Positions 33,795 to 46,559 of a stretch of 64,000 nt of DNA are shown piece after piece. How positions within the stretch are numbered: the stretch's first letter is position 1; each line of letters begins with the position of its first letter. The notes beneath the pieces are model-generated. The model saw nothing but the letters and a program-made list of their open reading frames with translations. It was not told where the DNA came from and searched no databases. The stretch is taken from NCBI GenBank assembly GCA_013407085.1, contig JACCGJ010020624.1, forward strand, positions 1 through 64,000. Direction: 5' to 3'. The translations under genes were made by a program, and so were the position numbers. The DNA is from Atriophallophorus winterbourni (taxonomy: Eukaryota > Platyhelminthes > Trematoda > Plagiorchiida > Microphallidae).

Positions 33795-36700
33795 TTACCA
33801 CTGAACATTTAGCTTAGTCTCCAAAGGCCCATTTGAAACCAAAGAAAACTCAACGAAAATTGCACACGGTGTCAATGTGCAGAGTGTATTAGCAAGGCTA
33901 TACTTAATTACTGAGTTTCTCACGTTGAACATATGCCTGCGATTATGGCTTGAGCTTCTACAAACCAAATGCTCTACTACTAAAGTAAGTGTCAACTAAA
34001 CACTTAATCTGGATTGCTGCTAGAATAGCCGATATGCATCGTGAAACGGATTCCCAAACAATCGATGCGATCTTGCTGGTGAGCGGAGAGACGGCAATAG
34101 AACCATCTTGCAGCACGGCGGGTAACCCGTGACAAGGGAACCATAACAAAACGAGTGCATCTACATTACACTCATACAATCTGGCTTTCTAGGAAAGCCT
34201 TGATTGCCAAGCACTGAGACAAAATACGAGGTCCAGTGAAAAATGAGGAGTTGCACATGACTTGGCATGATTCCGTTGCCAGGTAGAATGAGCACACGTT
34301 CGTCCTTCGTCAACATGATACGTTCTTACACGAGAACATGACCAGACTTGATCAGGACAGCGATCCACGTTCACGGTGCACCCCAAACCGAGAGAACTGT
34401 CATTTTAACTTGGCAATCTTTGTTATGAATTGCCACGAGGTGTGAACAGCGTGAATGCATTGGTAAACGCCGGCGCTTGCGGCTCATCCGTTTTGGACAA
34501 CTGATCTGCTGCGGAATTGCTCGTAAGCCCAAGACAGATGAACCAAACTAAGGTTATTGACATCACGTTTCTGTTCGGATCAAGTGCTGTTTACTGGTTT
34601 GATTACAGTGTCGAAGACTGTCTTCAAGCTGCTTGAGCTTTCACATTTGCTAGACTAAGGCATTAAACAGACTAGCGGTGTTCATAAATTCTTCAGCTAT
34701 TTGGTTATTACTGGAGATAAACATTAACTAAGAGTTCATGGTAGAATTTGGAACAAATACTAATGAACCACTACGTTACAATTAAAGTTATGCAAACAAA
34801 GCGCAATGTTTACGGTAAACGGATGTCTGACTTACCGGATTTGATTTTTGCCACCGACTCTGACAAGCCGAACATTTTCATTAAATCGAACTCGGACAGA
34901 TGCGTGCAGCGTGTACGGAGCAAGTGGCACTGAAAAGTAGACGCTATATGTAATTCCAGTTGCACGATCTTGGAGTCAGGGTATGCGGGACATAGGCTGC
35001 GTTCGCAGTGATACTGCCAGGTTGTCAAGGCAGATGTAGGAACGTAAGTAACGATATTCATTACAATGGGTCTTTAATGGCCTATTATGCAAGGGTTTGC
35101 ACCCATTCGATTCTTGTTGGAACACCGGGAATGTCAACCGCTTGCCCTAATATCTAGCACCCACTTTTTGAAGTCGACCGGATTGACTGCAGGAATGGAC
35201 TCGAGTGCACGTTTAATTGATTTCATCACGTTTTGCGTGATAATTCCTATTCAGCGGACCAAAATATCACAAAAACAGTACACACCCGAATATTTTTGGA
35301 AGTTAGTAATAGATGAGATTTGATTCAAGACTCAAGGTAGTAGTATTCAGGTTGTATTGTTGAAAGGTTTGAAACAATAAGGGCGGTTTATTATTCAGCT
35401 TTGTGTAAAGGAAATAATCGTCAACTAGTAATACAATACGTGTAATTATTGATTAAGAACCTAGGGAACTGCCAAAAGGTGCTGTCAAAATCTCCGCTTT
35501 GACAGGAGATCCAGTAAAATAGCATGCAATAGAACATTCGCTGATTGTGTGGATAATCTAGTGACGAAATTGGTCAGTCATATTGCTGCCGAATAAGAAA
35601 AATAATCTAGTGTTTGTACAGAGGATGATGCTTCTGCTGGCTATCAGTATTTTAGTTCAAGAAATGATTCCTTTAGATTTCATGCGATGAATTTTACACG
35701 AGTCATGCGTGTAAACAGACTTATTTCTTAAAATGTAGAAGATGAAGAGCATTTATTTATATTAAGTAGCGCGACTAGAAGCAATTCCCTAAAGGTTACT
35801 GCCCACCATTTAAAGTTCAGCTAATATTCATCTTGCTTACTGGATAACAACACGTTTTGATAAAACAAGAGTAGATGCCCACAAATTAGTTGGCTAGACT
35901 GAAATGCTATCCCAATTTAAATGGTAACTACCACGAGTTCTAGACCTAGCAACGGTTACTAATTCGTTCGTCTCAAGTTGATTGACATGCTGAACTACGA
36001 ACTAGTTTATTGGTTGAACTATTGTTTTATTACACAAAAGGGCATCCCATCAAATACTGGCATATGGCACTGTAACCAATTTTTATCCCACCAACCGACT
36101 ACCGTTAAGACACCGGGGGTGAGCATCTGTTCTTCAGTTTGAGTGACAATGCAACTCGCTAGTAAGCGTCCAGCCACGAATATGGTTGGCGTGTGGGGTA
36201 GTCGCATGATTGACTTCAAACTTTGAAAGATAATGGAAGAGCGTTTGACGATCCTGTCAAAAGTAAGTCTTGTTGATGCAGAATTATGATCGTGGAATTG
36301 GATCGAATCCCGTTTTGCATGCTATTCCACTAAGGTTTATTGAAAATAGTGCGGAACTAGGGTTCAGCAGACTTCTTAGAATGTACACCGCCATGAATTC
36401 ACTTGAAAGGCGCCCGTGCGACCAATATGGTCTTCCATACAATACTTCAATGAGCTACATGTCCGGGTTGATCTAACTCAGAGTTGAAAAACCTTACTAT
36501 TGATATTAATTCTTGTAGAAGCTCCCCAACCTGATAGTTACAGAAAGACATGAGTGGTCTGTATGCCAACTTGTGCCAACCCTTGTGTTAGAATTTGACT
36601 AAAACAAAAGTCAGATCATGAGCGCCAACAGGGTCCGTGGACATGTCAGGGTTCGTTTGCACGAAGCATCAGATGCGATATGGTTTCACCAAACGAACAA

Positions 36701-38015
36701 GGCGTTGGGATGCCACAAGTTATTTGACGGTTGTCGATATCCATTTTTTGCACGAGTCACGTAGAAATTTACGAGTAAGCACAGATTCCCACATGAGCAA
36801 CCCTAAATACTAAGAAAAACAATCATGATATATTCAATATAAATACGCTGCTAAATTAAACTCAATTCAAATTTCTTTTGCGTAAGTCCCCAAATCAATA
36901 TGTTCGAACGAGTAAAAATCAGGAATGGTTCCAGCTTTGATACGAAATTAATACAAAAATTCGATCTCTTTACTTATTGCAACAGCGATTTCTTTTAAAT
37001 GAAACTTGTTATCACATCGAGGGCTCAATGTGTCAGAAAGGAGAAAAATAACTGTTGCCTAACTATTGATATGGAAAAGTGACTGGAAAATGTTTAGTTT
37101 CGGTTTAGCTATGTTTGCAAGGATGCACCTAGCAGAAAGTTTCAAGGGAAATGAGAGATTATGGGCCGCGAAACTGGCACTATTGAACATAAATCTAAAT
37201 ACATCGGCAAAGAACACCATTTTCTTCTTCCTATACTATATGCAGCCGACGTGCTTGTAACAGAAAAAATGACGGCGAAAAATGTGTATTTTCCTTCCTT
37301 TCTCCAGCACTGAGATCTTAGCCGATAGGTAACTTTCATGAAAAAGATAGTAAATAGATATTGAATATTAAATAAAAAACGATTGGGATACTACCTTGAG
37401 TTACAATCTGTCAAGCAATAAAATCAACTCGATCTTTCGCCACAAAACCGAGATGACGCACCACGAAACTGACAAATAATAGAATAAATCGAAGCTACTC
37501 TTAATTAATAAGTAGCAAATCTTTCTAATTTAATAACTCACATCTGGCTGACGTACAATCTGGGCGGCCACATATTTGGCGCAATCAGAAGCCGTCGAGC
37601 TTTCAAAGAAGATGATTAATACAATATCTTTTGTATCTGTTCCATATTGAAATTCTTTTTCCACATCTGGATGGCACAAGGTCACAGGAACTAGAGAATC
37701 TTCCGGGTTCAACGAAAAATCAATTTCTGTCAATTTGTTCAATATATCGATCGTTTCTTTGTCTGAAACCAAAGGATCATGTAACACGAGAACCGTTTTC
37801 CGAAAAAGCTAACATGAATTTTTTTATTCGGAACATACCGTTATTATTTTTAAAATTTTCCATCAGTTGCTCCGGCGTTTGGAAATAATTACGTGCATCC
37901 TCGCCTGAGGACATGAGACGACAGTTTTTCGACATTCCGGTTTCGTCCGGCGTGAAATCGTAGATTTCCGACCAAATGGTGTTGAATATGTTCAACCCAG
38001 CTGCTTTGAATTGAT
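33795..38015 (-). CDS. Unrecognised protein, five phase-compatible exons
   Basis: In transcript order: 38015-37839, 37762-37542, 34929-34836, 34160-34004 and 33936-33795. Acceptors include TGGTTTCAG and CTACTTTTCAG; donors include G|GTATGT, GAT|GTGAGT and G|GTAAGT. The fourth donor (AA|GTGTTT) is weak. All junctions keep one frame and give 262 residues ending in TAA. The first two exons are the most protein-like (NIFNTIWSEIYDF; TKDIVLIIFFESSTASDCAK). The last encodes TLCTLTPCAIFVEFSLVSNG. I see no catalytic motif or clear membrane span and cannot name the family. The 2.6-kb intron 2 may hide another phase-neutral exon. An alternative last exon at 33719-33595 after TTCTTTACAG is open to a stop but does not match the phase of 33936-33795 with its obvious donor. 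The 5' exons lie above 38015. Confidence 0.6.
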
Positions 38016-38143
38016 CTTGTTATGGAAATGAGATAAACCTCATGAAGCCACCAACATAACAACTATGGATAAGAAATGTTTATTAGAAAAGTTTTATTAG
38101 AACATTGACGAAATTACAGAGCTGGATTAATTTATCGTATGTT

Positions 38144-39265
38144 TATAGCATAGTATAGCATAGTTATATTAGTATAATATAGTATAGCTTATTATAGTTT
38201 GACATAGAATAGAATAGTATAATATAATAAAGGATAATATAGTATATTATATTATAACATAGTATAGCATAGTATATAGTATAGTATGCTGCTGTTTCCG
38301 CGATTGGTCTCAATGCCAATTCGTCGCGTAATGGGAATAATGATATGCGAAATTCGTGCCTTGACAATGCTATAATTTGTGACATTTCGCTAGGAAAGTG
38401 CGTACGTTACTACTAATCTATCACAGCCCAGCATAAGCATTGATTGCAGCAAAACATGCAATACTCTCGGCAAGAATAAGCGCACATTTTGAGTCAACGA
38501 ATTTTGTTCTCAACTGAAACTTGAAAAATACATTTGCATAAGATTTACATTCAATTGAATGGCGTCAGGAGCAGGTTTCGTTGCGAGGAATAATGGTATG
38601 CGTGACAGGAAGATGAGGGATTTGGCTAGGAAAGTGCGTACGCTACTACTAGACTATCCACAGCCAAGCACTAGCATTGATGGCAGCGGAGTACGCAATC
38701 CTATCGGCAAGAATAAGTGCAAGTTTTGAGTGCGAAAATTTTTGTTCTTTATGGAAAACTTAAAAGTACATTTGCGTAAGTTTTATATATAATTGATTGG
38801 CGCCAATAGCAGGTTTCGTTGCGAATTTATCGTCAAACGAACATCTAGATATATTGTTGTTGTTGGCCTCCTTCGGTCGATGTCAACCATGGATGTACGT
38901 CACAATCTCATGAATTTTCAGGTTCTACAGCTTTTCGAATGACTAAACAGTCCGATTCGGGAGGAACAATCTCTCCCGCAGCAATTGCAAGGATAGGCAG
39001 AACTTGGTCGTTGGGCGTCAGTTGCACGCCGGCGGCATGATCTGCAGCCAAGAGCTGTATGAGCTTGCAGACGACGCTTTACACAATGCCTCCAATGTAA
39101 GCGGTTAAGAGGAAATTCTATCCAACTCGCGGGGTCAAATGATAGATGATCTTGCGAACTAAAAAGAAGTTGGATATCTGCAATCGAAAATGTAGCATTA
39201 TCCTCACTTGGTTCAGTCTTTTGGATTATCGCATCGAGCCAATGGCTGGACACGAGAGCCCTCAT
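38144..39265 (-). mobile_element. LINE 3' end with C-terminal zinc finger, tandem 3' UTR and pentanucleotide tail
   Basis: The minus frame 39265-38918 ends in an NRLHWRHCVKRRLQ block and then YPCNCCGRDCSSRIGLFSHS, the C-x2-C...H zinc-finger end typical of one group of LINE polymerases. Downstream, two tandem copies of a unit of about 237 bp (roughly 38350-38590 and 38590-38830) share 'GCTAGGAAAGTGCGTAC' and 'GCAGGTTTCGTTGCGA'. The element then runs into an imperfect TATAG pentanucleotide tract (38144-38289), placed like a retroposon tail. The reverse transcriptase core was not found upstream. Confidence 0.7.
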
Positions 39266-40869
39266 TCACACCAAAACTGCTGAAGTTATTTCTGCGTAGC
39301 GCCTTGAAAAGAGGATCCCAGCTTTTGCACAACTGAAGTAAAACGCTTAAATAGCTAATTTCGATACTGACAGGAATACGTTGACAAAGTTTCCAATGTT
39401 TTCAATTATTGTATCTATGCTATTTCTCTTGTTTTCCATTTTATCGTTGTTGTTAAGCTGGCTGCTTTTTGACCGGATATCTTGAATCAAGTCGATGTCA
39501 TTTGAGTACTCCAAGTATCGTTTGAAAACGAGGACTCATGAATTGTGGAAAATACGATCAATTAATTTTATTCACGTGCAAAATATTCAATTAGCCATCG
39601 GGCGGGATTGCTTGACAAGTCAACGCTGTCTGGATGAAGAGTAATCAATAACTTATTAATATTGGCTGGCTCGTCACGATATCTGAATAGCCTAATGATT
39701 TGAAGTCATAAAAATCGATACATTTTGAAAACTTTGATGTGTGGGCTACATTGACTTTTGTTTTGAATTTTAGCATAAAAACATGGATTTACAATAGATA
39801 AATAAAGTTGAAACACCATGTATCAATGTAATTACCACTTGTTACTCTAATAAGTAGTATCGATTAGAATCGAGTGAAAGTCATATCAGTGCTGAAAGCA
39901 AATATTTCTATTCCTTGCATACCACAAGTTGATCCAGATTTTTATTGCAGTAAATGTCTCAGCCGTTTAATGTTTAAACCTATGTATACCACATTTCTTG
40001 ATAGTGAAAAAACCAGTAAAATTTAACTACGAATTAGTAAATGCGTTCAATTGACAGGCAAAAACACGTCTCAAACCTTATGGTACTCGAGCAATGTCTT
40101 GTTGCCCAAGAGATTTTGTGCGCAAGACACTGTGGTTGTTAGACATACTGAATGTAACCCTTTTATCTGGTTATGGTTCTTTCCATTCACAAATGTTTGT
40201 GACTGGCAAATTTTAGAACAGTTTCAGAAACAAGGAATAGTGTTATACTACTTTGTCACTCAAGAAAAAGGATCAATTAATCTCCGTATTGCTATGGATT
40301 TTTGAGAGTTGGGAGTTGAAACTCGACTTTTTCAATTACACGAATTTGCAAAGGATAGAATATCCCAAAGTATAAAGCAAACTGCTAGGAATATCAAGCT
40401 TCATAAAATGTGCTAAGACGTTTTCGATTAAAGTTTATTTTTTTAAAATCTCGACGCATTCATTTACAGGAAATAAGTCCACCGTAAATAACCGAAATCC
40501 AAAGTAACGAAAAATCAATTGCAAGAAGACTCAAAACTCAAAAGCCGAACAAGACGACGTTTACTAATAATGTAGAAATGTCTGAACAATGGGTTTCACA
40601 GACAAACCGAACGTATACACTCAAATATTGTGCTGTATTTCACGACTGTCTATACAGATTATTTACCAACGATAACAAACATACGTACAGTTATTGTTCA
40701 GGCGCCATGAAAAATGGATGAGTCAGTCAGATGCAGCCTGTCAGATTGTTTACATATGAAAACTGCGGGAGAGGTCGTTGCTCCCGAATCAACCATCACG
40801 CGCTTGTGATGCACATCCATGGTCGACATCTATTGGATCATTTTAAAAACCACAATAATATTAAAGTGA
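39266..40869. other. Intergenic or intronic stretch, nothing seen
   Basis: AT-rich, with no domain-bearing frame and no copy of the window's repeat families. Confidence 0.5.
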
Positions 40870-41224
40870 TGTGTTGCTCACACACCCCAAAATTACACTC
40901 CACTACCGGTTTCTGGCTGTTTGCCGTCATCAGGTGGAGACAGTACGATTAGGTTCAGTGAGCCTTGAAACAGTGGATAAATGGTAAACAAGTGTGTACT
41001 CGAATGCCACTGTTGCATAGGGTTCGTACAACGAACCACGATGTTCAAATACAGAATCACATAGTGATTCGTGTCAAGCAGCACACAAGGGCTACGGATG
41101 ACCAAAGTGTGTGTTCTCACATCCCCCAAATTACACTCCACTACCGTTTTGCTGTTTGCCGTCATCAGGTGGAGAGAGTATTATTAGTTCAGAGAGCCTT
41201 GAACAGTGGATAAATGGTAAACAG
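40870..41224 (+). repeat. Family A tandem duplication
   Basis: Two forward copies of the family A core (TTTGCCGTCATCAGGTGGAG at 40920 and 41157) lie about 237 bp apart. Both are followed by the same 'CAGTGGATAAATGGTAAACA' sequence. The unit between includes CGTACAACGAACCACGATG and a hairpin-like AATCACATAGTGATT. The shared flank suggests local tandem duplication and not two insertions. Confidence 0.75.
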
Positions 41225-43304
41225 TAATATTAGTTGGTCCATTTCTAACCCATTAATATATTTAAGACGAGTGTTTAGTAAAGCAAGTATCTTTTGTTTC
41301 AGTTCATATGAACTGCTCTCGAATTTTTACAGACGATGGACTCCAAGCATCTCATCACAAACTCAGATAAAAACCCATTATCTTTCAAATTATTTCAGTG
41401 AACAGCATGCGGCATTCGACAGCAAATCGCTAGAAAAATCAACAATGATTCTCGGGACCAAATTATGCCAGGTTCTATGCCAATCGTCCAGTATTAATCG
41501 AAGTGTTACAGCACCGTTTGATATGCCCCAGGTACGCATCCATCAAAACAAAATGTTCAAGGTCAAACAACATTCATAGTACGGCTATTTTATGCGTACC
41601 AAAGAGCGTCCAGTTGCGCTTTTTGAAAAATTACTTGTTTGCGCGACCTGTCGATCAGTGGAGCGGAAAAGGTAGGCTGGTAAATCAGGCAATGACCATT
41701 CTCGGTTACTTAAACGAGAGCAGGGAAACTGTGCGTTATATATTCACGAAAAAAGGAAGGGGTCATGACGCGTGTCGGCGGTTGAAATTGCCAAGATATG
41801 TCGACCTGGGGTGAATAAATTGGATGTGACAGAGAACAGAAGTCAACATAAATTAGCCGAAATTTGTTTATGTACATTTACGCATGTCAGTCAATGTCAG
41901 CTGACCTTAACCACGTTGACTTGTATCAGAGAAACTTGAACAAATTAGCCACTAATCCTGGTCCTTCTATGTGAATTGACACCTCGTAGGAGTACACCAT
42001 GGTCTGCTCAGTGGTAAGATCAGCAGAGGTAATGGATGAAATGCAACTTAACTATCTTCCTTGTTCTGAATATCATCCATGGTCTGACAGAGCTCTGATT
42101 TCAGAAGCAAAACGTTTCCTCAAACTCTTATAAACTATTGTCAGGTAATTTCTGAATGATTATTATCCGGGCTATGCAACGGAGCATTGAGTAAAAATGA
42201 CAAATTTGCAAAAGATGTAGTGTGGTGGTCTTGATGGTAACACTCGCTGTTTTCAAGCAATAGTGGCGTGGTTCAAATATCAAAGCAATCGCTCATGTGT
42301 GGAAATGTGTCTAACATGAATAAGCTACCAAACCTAGTTGCAGTAGCAAGAATCGTTGAAAAATTAACCGCAACAGTCTAGCACTCTTTCCAGTTGGTGA
42401 AATCCCAACAACTGTACAACTTCAATTAAAGGGAGTTGCCGATTTACACACATCTCGGGTGTTTCAACGGGTTACTAAGCATAACATCGCATCAATTAAA
42501 TGCATCAATAGTACGATATTTTGTAGCAGAATACAACCTAAAGTTGAAGATGAAGGCTGATAAATGTACACTTCTCTAACAACCAAAGTCAACAATGCAT
42601 TGCTTCGCTCATATTGCCTATAATTGCACCCCTTGAAGTCAGCATATTATCACCAATCCGACACCATGCTGGTCCGTGGGTGCGAAATCAATAGCAATTG
42701 TTAGCGTTATTATGCGGGCTAAACGAGGGAATATTTTAAGCATTGTGATGAAACCGTCACTTAAGAATGATTGAACCCATCTGAAGCGTGCTTGACACGA
42801 AAACAATTAAGAGGTTTTCAGTAACCAAACGTCTCAAACTTGCACAAAAACACACTCGATCAGAGGATTGAAAACTAAAATAGACTAATAAAACAAATAC
42901 ACCCGCATATTAATCTAAAATCACTCAGTAAAGATTAAGCATAGTTAAATTTTGATAATGTCGAGTTTTGAAATATATTGACTGAATAAAACAAGCATAA
43001 GAGATATTGCACAAGGTTTTCAAACATAATTAAAACTGGCGAACAAACAAATGCTTATGGATAATTTTGAGAGTTTAAGCGCAAAAGTAAGGATCGGGAC
43101 TTGAATATCACCTCAAAAAATTGTCTTTTTACCAACGAAGCGCGCTAACTTTCCAGAACCCAATTTGAGCGCCGAAGGGATTTCGTTTTATTCGTTCGCT
43201 TACCGTTTCGTCTTTTCAGAATTTGAGTTCCATTTAATGGCCTTACAGCTCGTTGTATATATATCAACATTCAAAATAGTATCTTTGTTTATAACCATGG
43301 GTTT
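41225..43304. other. Intergenic stretch, nothing firm
   Basis: Plus-strand frames at 41214-41579 and 41503-41814 overlap in different registers and show no domain. The rest is AT-rich with no recognisable repeat. Confidence 0.45.
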
Positions 43305-43520
43305 CATTCCGCTTACATATGTATGGACACATGCAATTGAATAGGTTGGTCGTGCAAACTTTATCCAACATTGGCAGACGAGAAAAAATGTTGCTAGCCA
43401 TTCTTCCACTGTTTCAATGCATGCGAGTACTGATCGCACTGCCCCTATTCGATGAGTGCAAACAGCACCAAACCGGTCGTGGTGTGTGTGCGATGAAAAT
43501 GCATGCAAATGTTTTTTTGC
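43305..43520. repeat. Family C copy
   Basis: It carries 'TTGGTCGTGCAAACTTTATC', 'CGATGAGTGCAAACAGCACC' and 'AAATGCATGCAAATG', in the same order as the copy at 44775-45035. Confidence 0.6.
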
Positions 43521-44338
43521 TTTTGCTGATGTTGACAGAAAAGTCGAAAACAAGCTGTGACTAAGCATGTTAGACAAATTCAAACCGCATAGCAATATTT
43601 AGCTGACAAAATCGTCTGTCACACAAAAAATCATGATACAATAATCATCTAATAATCGAAGAACAAAGGTGATAGATGAAATTTGAACAAGTTTTCACAG
43701 ATTGGATTGTGAATTTGCTAACGAATTGTAAGCAAAGTTGTACACATATAACTCAAGAAATTAGCTAGAAACACACTCTGTTGTACAAGAGTATTTTGAT
43801 GATAGTACTCGACTTCGAAAACAGCAGATAGATCTGATAAAGTGTTATTCCTTAGTATGTGAAAAATGTGAAATAGCAGTCAGCATTAATAAGAATGTTG
43901 CTTTAGACCCAAAATCTTTTTATAATCTATAATTAATAAGAGTTCAAGAAAATGAGCAAGTCATCAACGTTTGGTTTGAATAAGCAGAATTAACGCCTAT
44001 TTAATTCTGTCCGTTTGAATAAACATTTATAAAGCAATGAGAATCCGACTTTAAAGACGGTAATTGCAGCCCAAAGTTTATGCGTAATACGTGCCTATAT
44101 TGTAGATAATAAAGTTTTGAACCATCCTTGCAAAACATGAACGAAAGCTGAACTTTTTCAAAGTCAGGATCACCAATTGTTTTTTTGATAGAAAAATTAC
44201 CGAAAAATACTGAATCCATAATTTCTCAACAACGCTGATCTACGAATATGTTGACTTTACATTGGCAGCATCACCTACGCTAGTCAGATATTGTCCACTA
44301 AGCGGAGAAATGATCGTATTCTGTAAACTTATCACAGA

Positions 44339-44340
<2 letters not shown>

Positions 44341-44377
<37 letters not shown>

Positions 44378-45111
44378 GTGAGAAAATAAACAAACAAACT
44401 GGAAAACGTAACCAGATATGTTATATACCCTTATATGCAATAAGTACACTAGCATTCCATATTTAAAATATCAATTTCATTCAACTGAATAATTAATTTA
44501 TTATTCGAATTAGAATCAAAATAGTGCACGATTATCAGCTTTTTAGGTAAAATAAGTGTTTAAAAGGGCTGCAACTTACCTAGATTCATCGGGGTCAAGC
44601 TCTTTCTGAATCACCCTGTGATATAAATTTTTCCCATTGATCCGAGTTAACATGTCGTTATATATTTAGGCTACTCACTAACACTTGTGCGCAGTTGTAG
44701 ATGTGAAACTTACTGAGACACGATCAGTATTTAGGCGTTATCATAATCCTCGTTTGAATATACATCAACGCGGTGAAATCCGTGTTTAGACACATTTCCT
44801 TCTCACATACTACACTACCGTCTCCGTGTTGTTTGCACTCATGGTGTGGGTACATGTGATCAAACATGTTGGTCGTACCAGCCTTATTCAATAGTGCCAC
44901 ACAACTTAATACCTTGTTTATAATTTCTCCAATGTTCCCGTGCATATGGATCGTGACCATAATGTCGTTGCCCGATGAGTGCAAGCACAACGAAGCCTGT
45001 CTTAGGATGTGTGTGATGATAATGCATGCAAATATGAATAATATATATTTATATATGGGCTATGGTGTTGTACAACTACAAGCTTTTTTATACGATAAAT
45101 TTTTTGAATCT

Positions 45112-45142
<31 letters not shown>
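44341..45142. repeat. Family C foldback flanked by two AT microsatellites
   Basis: Dinucleotide AT tracts lie at 44341-44373 and 45114-45142. Between them, at 44775-45035, the left part (TGTTGTTTGCACTCATGG) and the right part (CGATGAGTGCAAGCACAACG) are inverted copies around a centre holding TTGGTCGTACCAGCCTTATT. No coding sequence is seen. 43521-44340, just before, holds nothing I recognise. Confidence 0.65.
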
Positions 45143-45144
<2 letters not shown>

Positions 45145-46410
45145 ATCATAAAAGTGATGAATTTCTACTGTTTAGTTACGAGTAAATTTTTACTAATAAT
45201 AGAAAGAATTTAAAAATGTTGTTCTATGTGAATTGAATATTCGTAAACCTGTATGTAGAAAGATAATCATAATTGATTTAATTTCATTGGCTGTTAGAAT
45301 ATAAGTTATTATTGGAAATTTTTTAATATATTTGCAGCTTAATCTAAAATTTTGAATGTTTTGATTTTGATGCGGAATATAGATTGATAGAAAGCAAGGT
45401 GTATAAAAAGAAATATGCTATAGTTTTAATTACACGAAGTGATTTTTACAAACACCAGTGCTATCATGCACAGCACGTGGTTCCTGCTTTTCTTCAATTA
45501 TCATTAATTCATAAAATTAGGACGACTCACCGGACAATCCAGTGTAAAAACAATTTAGTGGACCAAACGCCATAGTCGTGCATGATTCAATCGCCGGCTG
45601 CGTCATACACGAAAGAAATATTACCGAATCTCGACAGTCACGCGCTCGGAATTGCTGACAGGAAGTCATTAAATAACAACCAGTACAGTCTCGCACGAAG
45701 ACACTGACAATGAAGAATGTCATGCCTTACCTATTTTTAACGGGGCCAGTCAAGATTTTACAATTCGTGCAGTCATCAATCATAATAGTGTTTATACAAT
45801 CTAATAAATAAATGGTGGAGTCCTGCGGAAAGAATCATACAATGGAATACATACGTGGCAATCACTTATAGAGAATTCTTGCCCATCTATCTCTCCAGGT
45901 AACCGAACCAGCAAACTTGACCGCTGGCATTCAAAGTTGAGTGATTTGGGGTTTATATTCCTTTTCTTGAAACTAATATTTCTCTCGATAAAAAATCGGA
46001 TATTTACTGTGAATATTTTACTGGTGGTTCAATAAGAACAATCTTGTTCTTTTGACGACGTTTACCGATCTGCTTTACGAAGCAACAAAACCATATTGCA
46101 TTCATTACTAATTTCAGATTGGGAAATAAAATCTATTTACACGAGAGAAAAAACAATGATGCAGTCAAACAAAAAGTTCAAGTTCAAGTTCAAGTTGCAC
46201 AGGGCTAAAGGTGGCTAAAAGTCAATCTTGCACCCAGATTTACTTCGACGTTATGCGGTTGATCACCCGGCACTTTGATAATGAGTATATATTTCGTACG
46301 TTCCACGCGTTCTTGTTTCCAGATATCTGGAAAGTAAGGTAGGAGTTCTTTTCACCAGCAGGATGAGAGGTCATCTATTCGGGTAACAACGCAATAATAT
46401 GCCTGAACAA
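45143..46410. other. Intergenic stretch, nothing seen
   Basis: A short GTTCAA hexanucleotide repeat occurs at about 46172-46196. No gene or shared repeat. Confidence 0.5.
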
Positions 46411-46520
46411 TGTATGATGCATGAAATCACTAGCCTAGTTTAGGCAAAGTGCAGCACAGTCATAGGCTACACGTGGGTTAAGATGCTGTCAGGTTGCCCA
46501 AGCCTAGACAGATATGAGAT
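46411..46520 (+). repeat. Family B single-arm copy
   Basis: It matches the left arm of the 16792 foldback, with 'GCACAGTCATAGGC', 'CTGTCAGGTTGCCCAAGCCT' and 'AGACAGATATGAG'. It lies directly beside the 3' end of the LINE at 46560. Confidence 0.7.
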
Positions 46521-46559
46521 GGAAAATGTAACAATACGTTTTTTGTTGTTGTTTAAGTT

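Noticed and set aside
36019..36219. Minus-strand frame with protein-like sequence (GVLTVVGWWDKNWLQCHMP) and an AATAAA-like run near its end.
   Set aside because: It lies between exons 2 and 3 of the five-exon gene, but its phase does not fit either neighbour and it has no good donor.
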